A DNA stretch of 46,613 bases, taken from assembly GCF_002810445.1 (NCBI RefSeq), contig NZ_NEXS01000015.1, positions 1-46,613 on the forward strand. Reading direction: 5' to 3'. Below, one piece after another: positions 31,594-40,557 of the stretch. The notes below the pieces were generated by a model. The model saw nothing but the letters and a program-made list of their open reading frames with translations. It had not been told where the DNA came from and made no database searches. Both the position numbers and the translations under genes were made by a program. Source of the stretch: Advenella sp. S44. GTDB lineage: Bacteria > Pseudomonadota > Gammaproteobacteria > Burkholderiales > Burkholderiaceae_B. Positions within the stretch are counted from its first letter, which is position 1; the number at the start of each line of letters is the position of its first letter.

Positions 31594-31884
31594 TTAGCCG
31601 GACTCCTTGGCAAAATACGCGGCGGCCTTTTTTAGGATATCTCGCTCTTGGGTCAATCGTTTGACCTCAGCACGTAGACGCCTGAGCTCGATCGCCTCAG
31701 TGCCAGCCTGCTTACCTGACTGCGCAGACTTACCGTATCGCTTGATCCAGGCATACAGGCTGTGGCTCGACACGCCCAGTCGTTGCGACACTTCAGCCAC
31801 CGGTCGGTGGTGTTCTGTAATTTGCTTTATCGCTTCGAGTTTGAATTCTTCCGTAAATCGGACCTTGCTCATAATAATCTCCAT
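31594..31884 (-). CDS. IS3-family OrfA, copy 2
   Basis: Identical in protein sequence to the copy at 881-1171, including the A6G slippery run near the end. Confidence 0.92.
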   Translation of the reverse strand: MEIIMSKVRFTEEFKLEAIKQITEHHRPVAEVSQRLGVSSHSLYAWIKRYGKSAQSGKQAGTEAIELRRLRAEVKRLTQERDILKKAAAYFAKESG

Positions 31885-31934
31885 CTGTGAGTATTATGAG
31901 GCTTAAAAGTGTCTAGTAAACCCTGGCCGATTCA

Positions 31935-32766
31935 CAGCAATCGTGGCATCAATCTCATAACGGCTACCAGGTCCTAATGCTTGAGAGGTTGCTGTGCTAC
32001 TTAATGGTCGTACATCTTTTTTATATACCCCTGCTTTAACTCTGGACTTTAAGCGCTGAGCTTTAGGATATTCGCGATCATAAAAATAACGAAACTGGCG
32101 TAGCGTTGGATAATCCTCTTGAGGAATACGAGGAAAATACTGAGCAAATAGGTCTACAAATCGCCTATAAGCAACGGTAGTTTTTGTGCCTTTTTGATTG
32201 AGTAGGTGCTTTTCTATGGTCAGCCTAAAAAGCCGTTCAATCTCGGGGGTAACCTTGACCCCCTCACCCTCACCATATTCTCTAGCTCGGCCAGCTTTTA
32301 CTGTGCCTGTCGCTGAGCGACTTTCTCCTGGTGCGCCGCTGTTTTTGTAATCGGGAATTAATGCATTAGGCGTTTGACCACGCTGCCAGTAACGGCGTAA
32401 CAACTTATAAACTGTAGCCTTAGTAACCTTATACTCTTGGACCACATGCTCAACGAGTTCGCTCCTGATTTTAGGGTCGAAACGATCCTTACTATTAATA
32501 ATAGGAAGAATTTTTCGATAATCCTCCTCGCGCTTCTGGAAGCTGACAGAATCTACAGACGGCTCTTCTAAATCAAGATGTACATAAGGATCATCAGTTC
32601 TGACTAAGCGGCCCTCATCTAAATACTGCATTAGCAACAACTCAGCCCTAGCTTGTGGAACTCCTTTATCAGCGCTTATTTGCATCCAGATAACTTGGCC
32701 ATCCTCTATAGCCAAAATGCGATACGGATCATTATCAAATAGCACAACCTCATTAATTTGCCACAT
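31935..32766 (-). pseudogene. tnsB: Tn7 tnsB transposase, truncated by IS3
   Basis: The first 277 residues of TnsB, ending right after the first catalytic Asp (YEIDATIA; this Asp is residue 273, the number known for Tn7 TnsB). The remaining residues up to the stop at 31903 come from the IS. Full TnsB is about 702 residues, so the second Asp and the Glu of the DDE triad are lost. The start overlaps the end of tnsA, as in Tn7. Confidence 0.92.
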
Positions 32767-33574
32767 AGCGTAGCTCCTCCATATTCACTACTTGGCTAAT
32801 ACAGAGATCTGCACACTTATTTGCCCTGAAAGACTTATAAATATTGAACTTAATAAAACCATTTGCGGTTAAGGCTCGTATCTCACTCAATGTTTTTCCT
32901 AGCTCCAAATCATAAGCAATATCAACCTGCTTACAGACATTGATAATGTTTTTATCTCCTTTTTCTTGCAGGATATGGGCCAATGGGGATAGTTGTGCTA
33001 AAAGCTCCGCAGAAACTTCTTCTGTTTTCACTGAATAAAGCCATTCAATATTTTCTTTTACTACGGGATTTATTTCTTTATCAGTAAAAATGAACCAAGG
33101 AATTTGCTTTTGCTGCCAATAGCGACGCTCTAGTTCTAGTTTTTCTAAGGTACGCTCGTCTTGTAAGACTGCTGCAGGTTTGACTTGAATAGCAAACTGC
33201 TCAAAAGGACCATCTTTGCAGTCCACTAAAAAATCAGTAGACATAACCTGATCTACACCACGAATAGCAGGATGCTTAATACCACTATCTATTGCAATCT
33301 GCCTGGTATCACTAGGCAATAAGGGGAACTGCTCGCGTATATCTAGCACGCTGCTCTCCCACTCAAGACTGAGAAAAACAGCAAGTTCTAAATCAGAGAG
33401 CAAATGATGGACTCGTCCCGTTTTATGAGAATAAATACGGTGGGAACGACCTGAGGAAGGAACTTCTTGTACTGTTAGCCATGGAATATAGTCTTTACCA
33501 TGCCCTTGGCCACGCCCCTCTTTAATACGACGGGCAATTTGTACTTCAGAAAATGAAGAGTTTGCTTTAGCCAT
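32753..33574 (-). CDS. tnsA: Tn7 TnsA endonuclease
   Basis: A 273-residue protein, the length of Tn7 TnsA. The catalytic residues fall at the known positions: E63 (LSDLELAVFL), D114 (MSTDFLVDCK) and K132 (IQVKPAAV). It cuts the 5' ends of Tn7 during cut-and-paste transposition but needs TnsB, which is broken here. It is adjacent to the right end at 33621-33708, as in Tn7. It is likely a recent remnant of Tn7 itself or a very close relative. Confidence 0.95.
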   Translation of the reverse strand: MAKANSSFSEVQIARRIKEGRGQGHGKDYIPWLTVQEVPSSGRSHRIYSHKTGRVHHLLSDLELAVFLSLEWESSVLDIREQFPLLPSDTRQIAIDSGIKHPAIRGVDQVMSTDFLVDCKDGPFEQFAIQVKPAAVLQDERTLEKLELERRYWQQKQIPWFIFTDKEINPVVKENIEWLYSVKTEEVSAELLAQLSPLAHILQEKGDKNIINVCKQVDIAYDLELGKTLSEIRALTANGFIKFNIYKSFRANKCADLCISQVVNMEELRYVAN

Positions 33575-33620
33575 AACAAAAGTCCAGTATGCTTTTTCAC
33601 AGCATAACTGGACTGATTTC

Positions 33621-33708
33621 AGTTTACAACTATTTTGTCTAGTTTAAGACTTTATTGTCATAGTTTAGATCTATTTTGTTCAGTTTAAGACTTTATTGTC
33701 CGCCCACA
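33621..33708. mobile_element. Tn7 right end (TnsB-binding array)
   Basis: Read inward from 33708 it starts TGTGGGCGGACAATAAAGTC and contains overlapping sites of the GACAAWAWAG...TTAAAC type about 20 bases apart. The layout and sequence match my memory of canonical Tn7-R closely, and the tnsA promoter follows. The target-side flank is TATTT. Confidence 0.92.
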
Positions 33709-33712
33709 TATT

Positions 33713-33758
33713 TAACTATATAGTTATGTTGCTAATTAAGAACATAACTATATAGTTA
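33713..33758. repeat. parFG upstream repeats, candidate centromere/operator
   Basis: The 14-base palindrome TAACTATATAGTTA occurs at 33713-33726 and 33745-33758, set within an 18-bp perfect inverted repeat with a 10-base spacer (outer words ATGTT and AACAT). Looser copies (AATAGTTATATTACT, GTATAGTTATTCAACTA) follow up to the parA start at 33859. Such AT-rich arrays upstream of ParF/ParG genes serve as partition site and operator. Confidence 0.65.
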
Positions 33759-33858
33759 CTTTGTTATTCATTAAAATAGTTATATTACTAGATGATTATT
33801 TAATTATATAATTGAATTACCGTATAGTTATTCAACTAAACTACTATATAGAGCGACT

Positions 33859-34503
33859 ATGATAATTTCATTCCTTAATCAAAAGGGTGGCGTTGGTAAA
33901 ACCACTCTAAGCATAAATGCAGCCTATGCATTAGCTGACCAAGGGCACAAGGTCATTCTGGCCGACAGTGACCCACAACGCAGCTCGATGGCTTGGGCTA
34001 GCGTCAGAAATAACGCTAATAAACCTTTATCTTTCAATGTGATCGGTATTGACTCAGGAAGCATGCGCGAAACCTTGACTCGGATGAAGCAACAAGATGG
34101 GTACGACTTCATCGTAATTGATGGCGCACCCCGAATGACCGACTTGGCAAGGGCAGCAATCATCATTAGTGATCTAGTCGTTATGCCAATGCAAGCGTCG
34201 GGCTTTGATCTATGGGCGACCGATGAACTTAAGTCGATGATTGAAGAAGCAAAAATTTATAAACCGGAAATCATCCATGCCGTGTTGCTAAACCGTGTTG
34301 TTCCAAATACGAATTTGGCAAAAGATGTTCTGGCCGATATGCAAGAAAATGGCTGGACCTTTTTCGATACGGTAATTGGCCAGCGACAAAACTTTGCAAA
34401 TGCTGCCACACAAGGGCTTACTGTTTTTGAAGTGGCAAACAGTAAATCCGCTCAGGATGAAATCCTGTTTATGATCGATGAAATTTTAAAATTGAAGGAT
34501 TAA
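33859..34503 (+). CDS. parF: ParF-type partition ATPase (ParA family, type Ib)
   Basis: A 214-residue protein starting MIISFLNQKGGVGKTTLSIN (deviant Walker A), then VILADSDPQRSSMAW (A') and FIVIDGAPRMTDLARAAI (Walker B). There is no N-terminal HTH, so it belongs to the small type Ib class that works with a ribbon-helix-helix partner, encoded two bases downstream. It is the second partition system in the window. Confidence 0.93.
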   Translation: MIISFLNQKGGVGKTTLSINAAYALADQGHKVILADSDPQRSSMAWASVRNNANKPLSFNVIGIDSGSMRETLTRMKQQDGYDFIVIDGAPRMTDLARAAIIISDLVVMPMQASGFDLWATDELKSMIEEAKIYKPEIIHAVLLNRVVPNTNLAKDVLADMQENGWTFFDTVIGQRQNFANAATQGLTVFEVANSKSAQDEILFMIDEILKLKD

Positions 34504-34505
34504 TA

Positions 34506-34763
34506 ATGGGTATCCCAAAACCAGAAACGATACGTAAACCGAACTTACAGACATCAATTGATAAAGCAGCACAAGAATGGATTGACCAAGGAAGGGAAGA
34601 GAAAAAACCGGCAGCGACCACCAAAGCACGCCAAACCACTACTATTATTCTTGATGCTGATCTACATACCAATATTAAAGTTTATTGCGCACAGCAAAAG
34701 GGGATGAAATTCAATAATTTCGTTGAGGAAGCATTACAAGCATATTTAAAATTAAAACAGTAG
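34506..34763 (+). CDS. ParG-like ribbon-helix-helix partition protein
   Basis: An 85-residue protein with a flexible basic N-terminus (MGIPKPETIRKPNLQ...) and a C-terminal RHH fold (TTTIILDADLHTNIKVYCAQ, KFNNFVEEALQAYLKL). It is encoded two bases after parF. It would bind the AT-rich repeats upstream, repress the operon and stimulate the ATPase. The motif TATAACTA recurs downstream at 34782-34797. Confidence 0.85.
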   Translation: MGIPKPETIRKPNLQTSIDKAAQEWIDQGREEKKPAATTKARQTTTIILDADLHTNIKVYCAQQKGMKFNNFVEEALQAYLKLKQ

Positions 34764-34822
34764 ATAACTCGCAATCAATTATATAACTATATAACTAATT
34801 AATTAAATATAGCAGGATAATC

Positions 34823-35287
34823 ATGCGTCTAATTTCAATAGGGCTTCTCGCCACAATAAGCCTCAACTGTTATGCTTGGTCGGCAACATCCGATGACAAA
34901 TGGCGTTCTGGATGGGGGCAGGGAGTCTCAGAACTCCAAGTTACACAAGGCTCCGGCAACAGTATTGATGTTATATGTGCTTCCCCACTCGACTTTCCGG
35001 GTGGGAGCAAAATTAGCTTTACTGTAGCCGGTAATTCGCTCAAAAACGGTGAAATCCTAACCATATTTGATAATGAAAAACCAGAAACCTTTCAAACCAA
35101 CGAACAGAGTGTCATTGAGTCTGCTAGTAGAGTAGGGGCTCAAAATTTTAGATACTTGTTAGATAAATTTAAAAAACATAGCAAAGTATATGTACGTTAC
35201 CCGGATGGTAAAGAAGCAACATTCACATTGAAAGGAGCTTCAAAGGCTATTGGCGACGATTGCGAAGCGGCCTTCGATCACCGTTAA
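34823..35287 (+). CDS. exported hypothetical protein
   Basis: A 154-residue protein with a signal peptide (MRLISIGLLATISLNCYAWS). The mature part has ELQVTQGSGNSIDVICASPL and GGSKISFTVAGNSLKNGEIL, with a Cys pair (VICAS, DDCEA) that may form a disulfide. The fold looks beta-rich. No family was recognised. It follows parG by about 60 bases and an AGGATAATC site. Confidence 0.6.
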   Translation: MRLISIGLLATISLNCYAWSATSDDKWRSGWGQGVSELQVTQGSGNSIDVICASPLDFPGGSKISFTVAGNSLKNGEILTIFDNEKPETFQTNEQSVIESASRVGAQNFRYLLDKFKKHSKVYVRYPDGKEATFTLKGASKAIGDDCEAAFDHR

Positions 35288-35303
35288 TTTGCAGTGAAGT
35301 GAA

Positions 35304-35930
35304 TTAATACAGGATCTCAAAGTCAAATGCTCCTGGTGTCTCGTACGGATGGAGTAGACTTTCCGCTTGACCAGGAGTACCAGTAAGCCAAGTATCGTAC
35401 TCATGCGCAGGCAGAACTAATGGGGACCGATCATGCAACGATTTAATTGGGGAATTCTGGCCAGGCTCGACGGTGAGCATTGAAAAAAAACTGGTGACTT
35501 CGCCAGTCTCTTTGTCTATCGTATCCTCATAGATCCCTGCAGCACCAAAAGTAGGGCGCATAGGCATGAAGATCCGGATTTTAGTTTTAATTCCGTTGTT
35601 GATTTCCGGAATTTCTGGCCATTCAAACCAGGCATTTAAAGGAATAACACAACGTCTTTCAGCAAAAGCGTGTTTGAAACTCCTGGTTTTCGTTATTGAC
35701 TCAGACACAGCATTGAAAAGGATTTTCTTTGTTAGCTTTCCCGTCTTACCGGGCCAATGCCGAATAAAACCCCAGTGCCTGAATTCAACTTCGTAGGAAT
35801 TTGGGTTTGTTTCCACGATTACCGGCGCTTTATTAGTAGGGCTTATGTTTAGATCAGGCTGAAAATTCGGCCACTGGACAAAATTAAACTCTTCGCCAAA
35901 GGATTTTGAAAATTCGTATCGTCCGCACAT
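35304..35930 (-). CDS. yedK: SRAP/YedK-family abasic-site protein
   Basis: A 208-residue protein starting MCGRYEFSKS; Cys2 is the residue that forms the covalent bond with abasic sites in single-stranded DNA. Other family marks are ILFNAVSES (in place of the usual NARAE), RRCVIPLNAWFEW and SLHDRSPLVL (catalytic His). HMCES/YedK proteins protect single-stranded DNA abasic sites, and mobile elements and phages often carry them. The NAR variation is unusual but the key Cys and His are kept. Confidence 0.88.
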   Translation of the reverse strand: MCGRYEFSKSFGEEFNFVQWPNFQPDLNISPTNKAPVIVETNPNSYEVEFRHWGFIRHWPGKTGKLTKKILFNAVSESITKTRSFKHAFAERRCVIPLNAWFEWPEIPEINNGIKTKIRIFMPMRPTFGAAGIYEDTIDKETGEVTSFFSMLTVEPGQNSPIKSLHDRSPLVLPAHEYDTWLTGTPGQAESLLHPYETPGAFDFEILY

Positions 35931-35989
35931 AGAACAATTCCCATACAGTCGGTAGAAAATATGAAGTTTCTAAGATCTTACATAAAAAA

Positions 35990-36696
35990 TTACTCAGCAG
36001 AAGTATTATTTATGTACTCAAAATTTGCACAATCAGTTTGTAAATTTATATCGCCTACAGATAATGCAAGAGTCAAAACACTGGCATCATCTTTTAGCGT
36101 AGTTATGTCCTCACCAAGAAGAACGTGGTCAACCCAAAACCCATCCGTCGCCATGCACCACATTTCATAATTATCTAATTCAAACTGGCTTACCGCTGGT
36201 TCATCAAAATGACGAATCCTTAGACATTTGGTTAGACTATTACGCTCTATAGACTGCGCATGCTTAATAGTAAACTCTTCGCCAAATGCATTGGCCGCAG
36301 AATGAACTGGTGTCAACCAAAGCACATCCCCATTCCTATTAACACCGCCAACGCGGCAATCACCACAGTTCAGAGTCCAGCCAACCCCAGCTTTCTTATC
36401 TAGCACGAGTATTGCATATGCAGCTTTCTCATGAATATAGCCTTTATTTCTAAGCATACAATGGGCATTGAATATCCCCATTCGGATATGAGCAGGAGAA
36501 AGATTACCTTGCTTTTTCACAAGATTTATTAAGTGATTTTTCCAGTCGCTACTAAATTCAATCCCATTTAAACCGTGATCTGTAGCGTCAACTAAAATAG
36601 CAAATACTACATCGTGGTTTAAATAAACACTACACGAGTCTCGATTTTCGTGTTTATTACTCCCTTTTTTACTAAGCCATGAATTAAGAGTGAATT
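35990..36696 (-). pseudogene. PP2C-like phosphatase, interrupted by IS66 near its start
   Basis: About 235 residues with PPM/PP2C landmarks: HENRDSCSVYL (metal-binding Asp), VFAILVDATDHGLNGIEF, LNCGDCRVGGVNRNG, MWCMATDGFWVDH and DDASVLTLALS. The first codons lie beyond IS66: ATG at 39855 reads MKFQYEFT down to the target duplication, then continues LNSWLSKKGSNK here. The rebuilt gene is about 240 residues and its ATG overlaps the stop of the upstream NTase gene (TAATG), so it is the third gene of the 41310-start operon. A weak TTG start at 36712 inside the IS might express a near-full protein. Confidence 0.8.
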
Positions 36697-36787
36697 GTAA
36701 GCGCCCGCCCAATACCGTCTGGAGATCTCACTGAGATTCGCGCAAACTACGTGTCCACCTATTAAATGAAATGGACATGCAACGTTA

Positions 36788-37195
36788 ATGAGCACTTCTC
36801 TTTCTGTCGTTCCGGCTGGCCGGGCCCCGCGGCGGCGTTATCCGCTTGAATACAAACGCCAGGTGGTACAGGAGTCCTTGAGCCCGGGCGCGTCAATCGC
36901 TGGCGTGGCACTGGCCCACGGAATCAACGCCAATATGTTGCATAACTGGCGCTGGCAATATCGACGTGGCGATTTCGGCGCGCTTTCATCGATGCCGACG
37001 TTTGTGCCGGTACACGTGGCGCCCGATAGCGCCTTGTCCACTATAAAGCCCAACTTACCGGCTAGGCGCATTGACGGACAAGCCGATGCCCGGTCCAGCG
37101 AAATTGAGCTCGTATTTAACGCCGCGTGCGTTGTCATCCGCGGCGCGGCGGATCCGGCGACATTACGGTGCGTCATCGACGCGTTACGTCCATGA
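36788..37195 (+). CDS. tnpA: IS66 accessory protein TnpA
   Basis: A 135-residue protein with an N-terminal HTH ([40 protein letters not shown]) and a Ser/Pro/Ala tail. It is required for IS66 transposition along with TnpB and TnpC. Its stop overlaps the tnpB ATG. Confidence 0.9.
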   Translation: MSTSLSVVPAGRAPRRRYPLEYKRQVVQESLSPGASIAGVALAHGINANMLHNWRWQYRRGDFGALSSMPTFVPVHVAPDSALSTIKPNLPARRIDGQADARSSEIELVFNAACVVIRGAADPATLRCVIDALRP

Positions 37196-37536
37196 TCGGG
37201 CTGCCCGCGGGAACGCGGGTTTGGCTGGCGGCCGGGGCGACGGACATGCGTCGCGGCTTTGATGGGCTGGCGGCAACGGTTCAAGCCACGCTGCACGAAG
37301 ATCCCTTTAGCGGTCATGTGTTTGTCTTCCGGGGCCGTAAGGGCGATCGGCTCAAGGTGCTCTGGTGGAGTGGTGATGGCATGTGTTTGCTCGCCAAGCG
37401 TCTTGAACATGGCCACTTCGTGTGGCCCAGTGCCGAATCGGGCTGCGTGCATTTAACGTCGGCGCAGCTCTCGATGCTGCTTGAAGGCATTGATTGGCGA
37501 CGGCCTGTGCGCACGCATAAACCGACACAGGCTTGA
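37192..37536 (+). CDS. tnpB: IS66 Orf2-like protein TnpB
   Basis: A 114-residue protein starting [20 protein letters not shown] and containing [20 protein letters not shown] and [14 protein letters not shown], the standard IS66 Orf2 signature. Start at 37192 chosen for the ATGA overlap with tnpA. Confidence 0.93.
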   Translation: MIGLPAGTRVWLAAGATDMRRGFDGLAATVQATLHEDPFSGHVFVFRGRKGDRLKVLWWSGDGMCLLAKRLEHGHFVWPSAESGCVHLTSAQLSMLLEGIDWRRPVRTHKPTQA

Positions 37537-37628
37537 TCGCTGCAAAAAAGGCTAAGAGTGGCGTATTTATTAGCATTCAGGCGCTTTATTCATTAGGAGA
37601 AACGGTCGTTATTGGGTAAAATAACGCC

Positions 37629-39230
37629 ATGTTAAATCGCGTCCAACTTCCCGATACTATCGATGCCTTAAAGGCGTTGTTGTCGGCCAAGTCAGCCCAG
37701 ATCGCCGCCTTCGAGCAAGAACGCGAGGTCTGGCATCTGGAGCGCGATGCACTGCGTGCCCAAAAGCACGATGACAAACATGAGATCGCCCGTCTGTCGC
37801 TGTTACTCGATAAGCTGCGACGCATGCTGTTTGGCCAGAAGTCTGAAAAGCTCGTACACCAGATCGACCAATTACAGCTCGAACTGGAAGAACTGCACAT
37901 CAATCAGGGCGAGCGCGCCCAGAAAGTCGAAATGGCACAGGCGCCTGCCTCACGTCCTGCACCGCAACGCCGGGCGCTGCCCGAACACCTGCCTCGCGAT
38001 ATTGAAGAACACCTTCCTGACGAGGCTGTCTGTCCTGATTGCGGCGGCGCGTGGGCTCGCCTGGGCGAAGACGTCAGCGAGGTGCTCGAACACATTCCGG
38101 CAAGCTTTAGAATTGTTCGTCACGTGCGACCGCGTCTGGCCTGTCGCTGTTGCGATCGCATGGCCCAAGCCCCTGCGCCCAGCCGTCCGATTGCACGCAG
38201 CTTCGCCGGCCCCGGGTTGCTTAGCCACGTGATGGTCAGTAAATACCTGGACCACCAACCCCTGTACCGTCAGTGCCAGATCTATGAACGCGAAAACGTG
38301 AGCCTGAGCGAAAGCACCATGGGGGATTGGGTCGGTGGCGTGCACGAATTGCTGCGTCCCTTGCTGGATGCGTTGCGTCGCCACGTCTTTGCGGCCGATA
38401 AGCTGCACACGGACGACACGCCAATCAAGGTTCTGGCGCCCGGCACCGGCAAGACACGCGAGGCGCGCCTGTGGGTGTATGCCCGCGATGATCGGCCCAG
38501 TGGCGAGTCCACCGCACCGGCCATGTGGATGCGTTATTCGCCGGATCGGCGTGGCATCCATCCGCAAACGCACCTGCAGCACTATCGCGGTATCTTGCAA
38601 GCGGATGCGTTTGCCGGGTACAACAAGGTTTACGCATCGGGTCGCGTCATAGAAGCGGGTTGCTGGGCGCATGCCCGGCGTAAGTTCTACGACATTCACG
38701 TGAAAGACGCCACCTTCATCACGACCCACGTGCTGGAGAGAATTGCCGAACTTTACCAGATTGAAGCGGGTATCCGGGGCAGTCCCCCCACCGCGCGGCA
38801 CGCCGCCCGACAAGAGCACGCCAAACCCATCGTCACCGCGCTCTACGCGTGGTTGCGCGACCAGTTGCCCAGCGTCTCACGCAAATCAAAAACGGCCGAT
38901 GCGATCGGTTATGCCCTGAATCAATGGCAGGCTCTGGCGCGCTACGTGGATGATGGCCGCATTGAGATTGACAATAATGCCGCCGAGCGGGCGCTGCGCG
39001 GCGTAGCTTTAGGCAGAAAGAACTATCTCTTCCTGGGTTCGGATACCGGTGGCGAGCGCGCGGCCACCATGTACAGCTTGCTTGGCAGCGCAAAGTTAAA
39101 CGACATCAATCCCCAGGCGTACCTGCGTCATGTGTTGACGGTGATTGCCGATCATCCGGTGAACCGCATTGATGAGCTGTTGCCGTGGAATGTGGCCAAG
39201 CACTCGCTGTCACTTGATAGGGCTGCATAA
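37629..39230 (+). CDS. tnpC: IS66-family transposase TnpC
   Basis: A 533-residue protein. N-terminal coiled coil (about 20-90), a zinc-binding segment (CPDCGGAWARLGEDVSEVLE, RLACRCCDRMAQAP), then the DDE core (DKLHTDDTPIKVLAPG, LQADAFAGYNKVY, IEIDNNAAERALRGVALGRK). It appears intact. Confidence 0.95.
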   Translation: MLNRVQLPDTIDALKALLSAKSAQIAAFEQEREVWHLERDALRAQKHDDKHEIARLSLLLDKLRRMLFGQKSEKLVHQIDQLQLELEELHINQGERAQKVEMAQAPASRPAPQRRALPEHLPRDIEEHLPDEAVCPDCGGAWARLGEDVSEVLEHIPASFRIVRHVRPRLACRCCDRMAQAPAPSRPIARSFAGPGLLSHVMVSKYLDHQPLYRQCQIYERENVSLSESTMGDWVGGVHELLRPLLDALRRHVFAADKLHTDDTPIKVLAPGTGKTREARLWVYARDDRPSGESTAPAMWMRYSPDRRGIHPQTHLQHYRGILQADAFAGYNKVYASGRVIEAGCWAHARRKFYDIHVKDATFITTHVLERIAELYQIEAGIRGSPPTARHAARQEHAKPIVTALYAWLRDQLPSVSRKSKTADAIGYALNQWQALARYVDDGRIEIDNNAAERALRGVALGRKNYLFLGSDTGGERAATMYSLLGSAKLNDINPQAYLRHVLTVIADHPVNRIDELLPWNVAKHSLSLDRAA

Positions 39231-39803
39231 ATGGTCAGTAAGGTCCTCGCGTTGCAAGGGCAAGCGCTCGTGTTGCGTATCGAATTGGGCTACGTTCAGC
39301 CGACAATCCATCGCACCATCGTGGTGCCTAGCCGCATTACCTTGCCCAAGCTGCACATCACCATCCAGAACGCCATGGGCTGGCTCGGCGGCCATCTGCA
39401 TGAGTTCATCATCAACCATGTGCACTATGGCGTGCCTGACCCTGATTACCCCGAGACCGATCTACAAAGCCAAAACCGGGTCCGCCTGGACAAGGCGCTG
39501 GGCTTAAGTGGCCAGTTCGAATACCTCTACGACTATGGGGATTACTGGCTCCATCAAATCCAAGTGCTCGAAGTGATGCCCTTCGAAGGTCCACTGGACT
39601 CTCCCTGGTGTTTGGATGGGGCCAATGCGTGTCCGCCTGAGGACGTGGGCGGGGAGCCGGGCTATATGGACTTCCTGCAAGCCATGGCTGACTCTGATCA
39701 CCCCGACCATTCTGATCTGAAGCAATGGTATGGCGACCCCTTTGATCCGGCCGCCTTCGACCTGCAAGAGGTCAATGAACGGCTGATGCAGATCCGGCTT
39801 TAA
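39231..39803 (+). CDS. pRiA4b ORF-3-like passenger protein within IS66
   Basis: A 190-residue protein with LRIELGYVQPTIHRTIVVPS, LHITIQNAMGWLGGHLHEF, YLYDYGDYWLHQIQVLEV and GGEPGYMDFLQAMAD. These match the family named after plasmid pRiA4b ORF-3. It begins directly after tnpC and lies inside the IS66 ends, so it moves with the element. Function unknown. Confidence 0.88.
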   Translation: MVSKVLALQGQALVLRIELGYVQPTIHRTIVVPSRITLPKLHITIQNAMGWLGGHLHEFIINHVHYGVPDPDYPETDLQSQNRVRLDKALGLSGQFEYLYDYGDYWLHQIQVLEVMPFEGPLDSPWCLDGANACPPEDVGGEPGYMDFLQAMADSDHPDHSDLKQWYGDPFDPAAFDLQEVNERLMQIRL

Positions 39804-39854
39804 AGCAAGACGGTACTCACCGGACCGTTACAGTGAATTCATATTGAAACTTCA

Positions 39855-40556
39855 TTAGATACCTAGCTTAATGATATTGTCGATACGTTCGTAAATTAGA
39901 TCTTTACGGCCCCGATCGCTTAGGCTCGCACTATCAATCGCATGAGACATTGATGGAAGTTCCAATAAAAGCTTAAACTCATCGGCTATATATTTTCTCA
40001 AGTCAGTTGAACTTGCGGCTATCTCATCTATCAATGATTCTCGTCCGTCTATAAGATTGAGAACATCTTCGATATCTTGACTGATTAACGGGTCTCTATT
40101 TCCACGTCCTTTGAATGCCTCTAGCTTAGTACCGATGAAGTAGGGTGGAGTGACCAGACGTATACTTGTCCCATCAAGGTCATAGATCTGGGATGTTTCC
40201 TGTGCTTCTTTATACCAACGATTTGAAAACCCGAGTATCTCCTCATCATCTGGCATAAAGTCAACACGCAGTTCGCCTAGCCACATGGCGCACGTAGGGG
40301 CATTTTCAATCATTTTTACTTCAAAACCATGTTTTCTCAGTCTGGCTTGAAACTTGAACCATTCAGCTTTGCCACCCATTAAATATAAAATTAGATCAAC
40401 ATCATCTGTAGAGCGAATCTGTTCAATTGAAAACTCATCAGTAATAAACAGTCCGGTAGTACACCCACCAACAAAAACTACTTCGTTGAGCAATTCTGTG
40501 CCAAGTGCATTAGCGACACATTGAATCATTCTCTTTTGTGTATTAAATTCAGACAT
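39855..40556 (-). CDS. nucleotidyltransferase-like protein (AbiEii-type)
   Basis: A 233-residue protein. VFVGGCTTGLFITDEFSIEQ and RSTDDVDLILYLMGG form the NTase core (the GG, then an Asp pair, DDVD). The second half (PPYFIGTKLEAFKGRGNRDP, SQDIEDVLNLIDGRESLI) resembles AbiEii/DUF6036-type toxin NTases. It begins one base after the HTH gene stop and overlaps the start of the PP2C gene. Toxin-type NTases modify tRNA or nucleotides; whether this one does is inference. Confidence 0.7.
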   Translation of the reverse strand: MSEFNTQKRMIQCVANALGTELLNEVVFVGGCTTGLFITDEFSIEQIRSTDDVDLILYLMGGKAEWFKFQARLRKHGFEVKMIENAPTCAMWLGELRVDFMPDDEEILGFSNRWYKEAQETSQIYDLDGTSIRLVTPPYFIGTKLEAFKGRGNRDPLISQDIEDVLNLIDGRESLIDEIAASSTDLRKYIADEFKLLLELPSMSHAIDSASLSDRGRKDLIYERIDNIIKLGI

Positions 40557-40557
40557 T

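Larger units (their letters stand above)
30700..31934 (-). mobile_element. IS3-family insertion sequence, copy 2 (complete)
   Basis: 1235 bp, ending in TGAATCGACCAG and its near-complement CCTGGCCGATTCA. It carries orfA and orfB in the same orientation as copy 1. The flanks (GCGCTA on the left, CAGCAA on the right) show no target duplication. It joins a truncated araC-type gene to a truncated tnsB, so it marks a deletion or recombination junction. Confidence 0.93.
36697..39831 (+). mobile_element. IS66-family insertion sequence, with 8-bp target duplication
   Basis: 3135 bp, with ends GTAAGCGCCCGCCCAATACC and the inward-read GTAACGGTCCGGTGAGTACC. AGTGAATT is duplicated at 36689-36696 and 39832-39839, the 8-bp size of this family. 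It carries tnpA, tnpB, tnpC and a passenger gene. The duplication allows exact reconstruction of the interrupted PP2C gene. Confidence 0.95.

Noticed and set aside
37950-38819. 289-codon minus-strand frame opposite tnpC of IS66
   Set aside because: Antisense of a clearly coding gene; no domain or ribosome-binding site.
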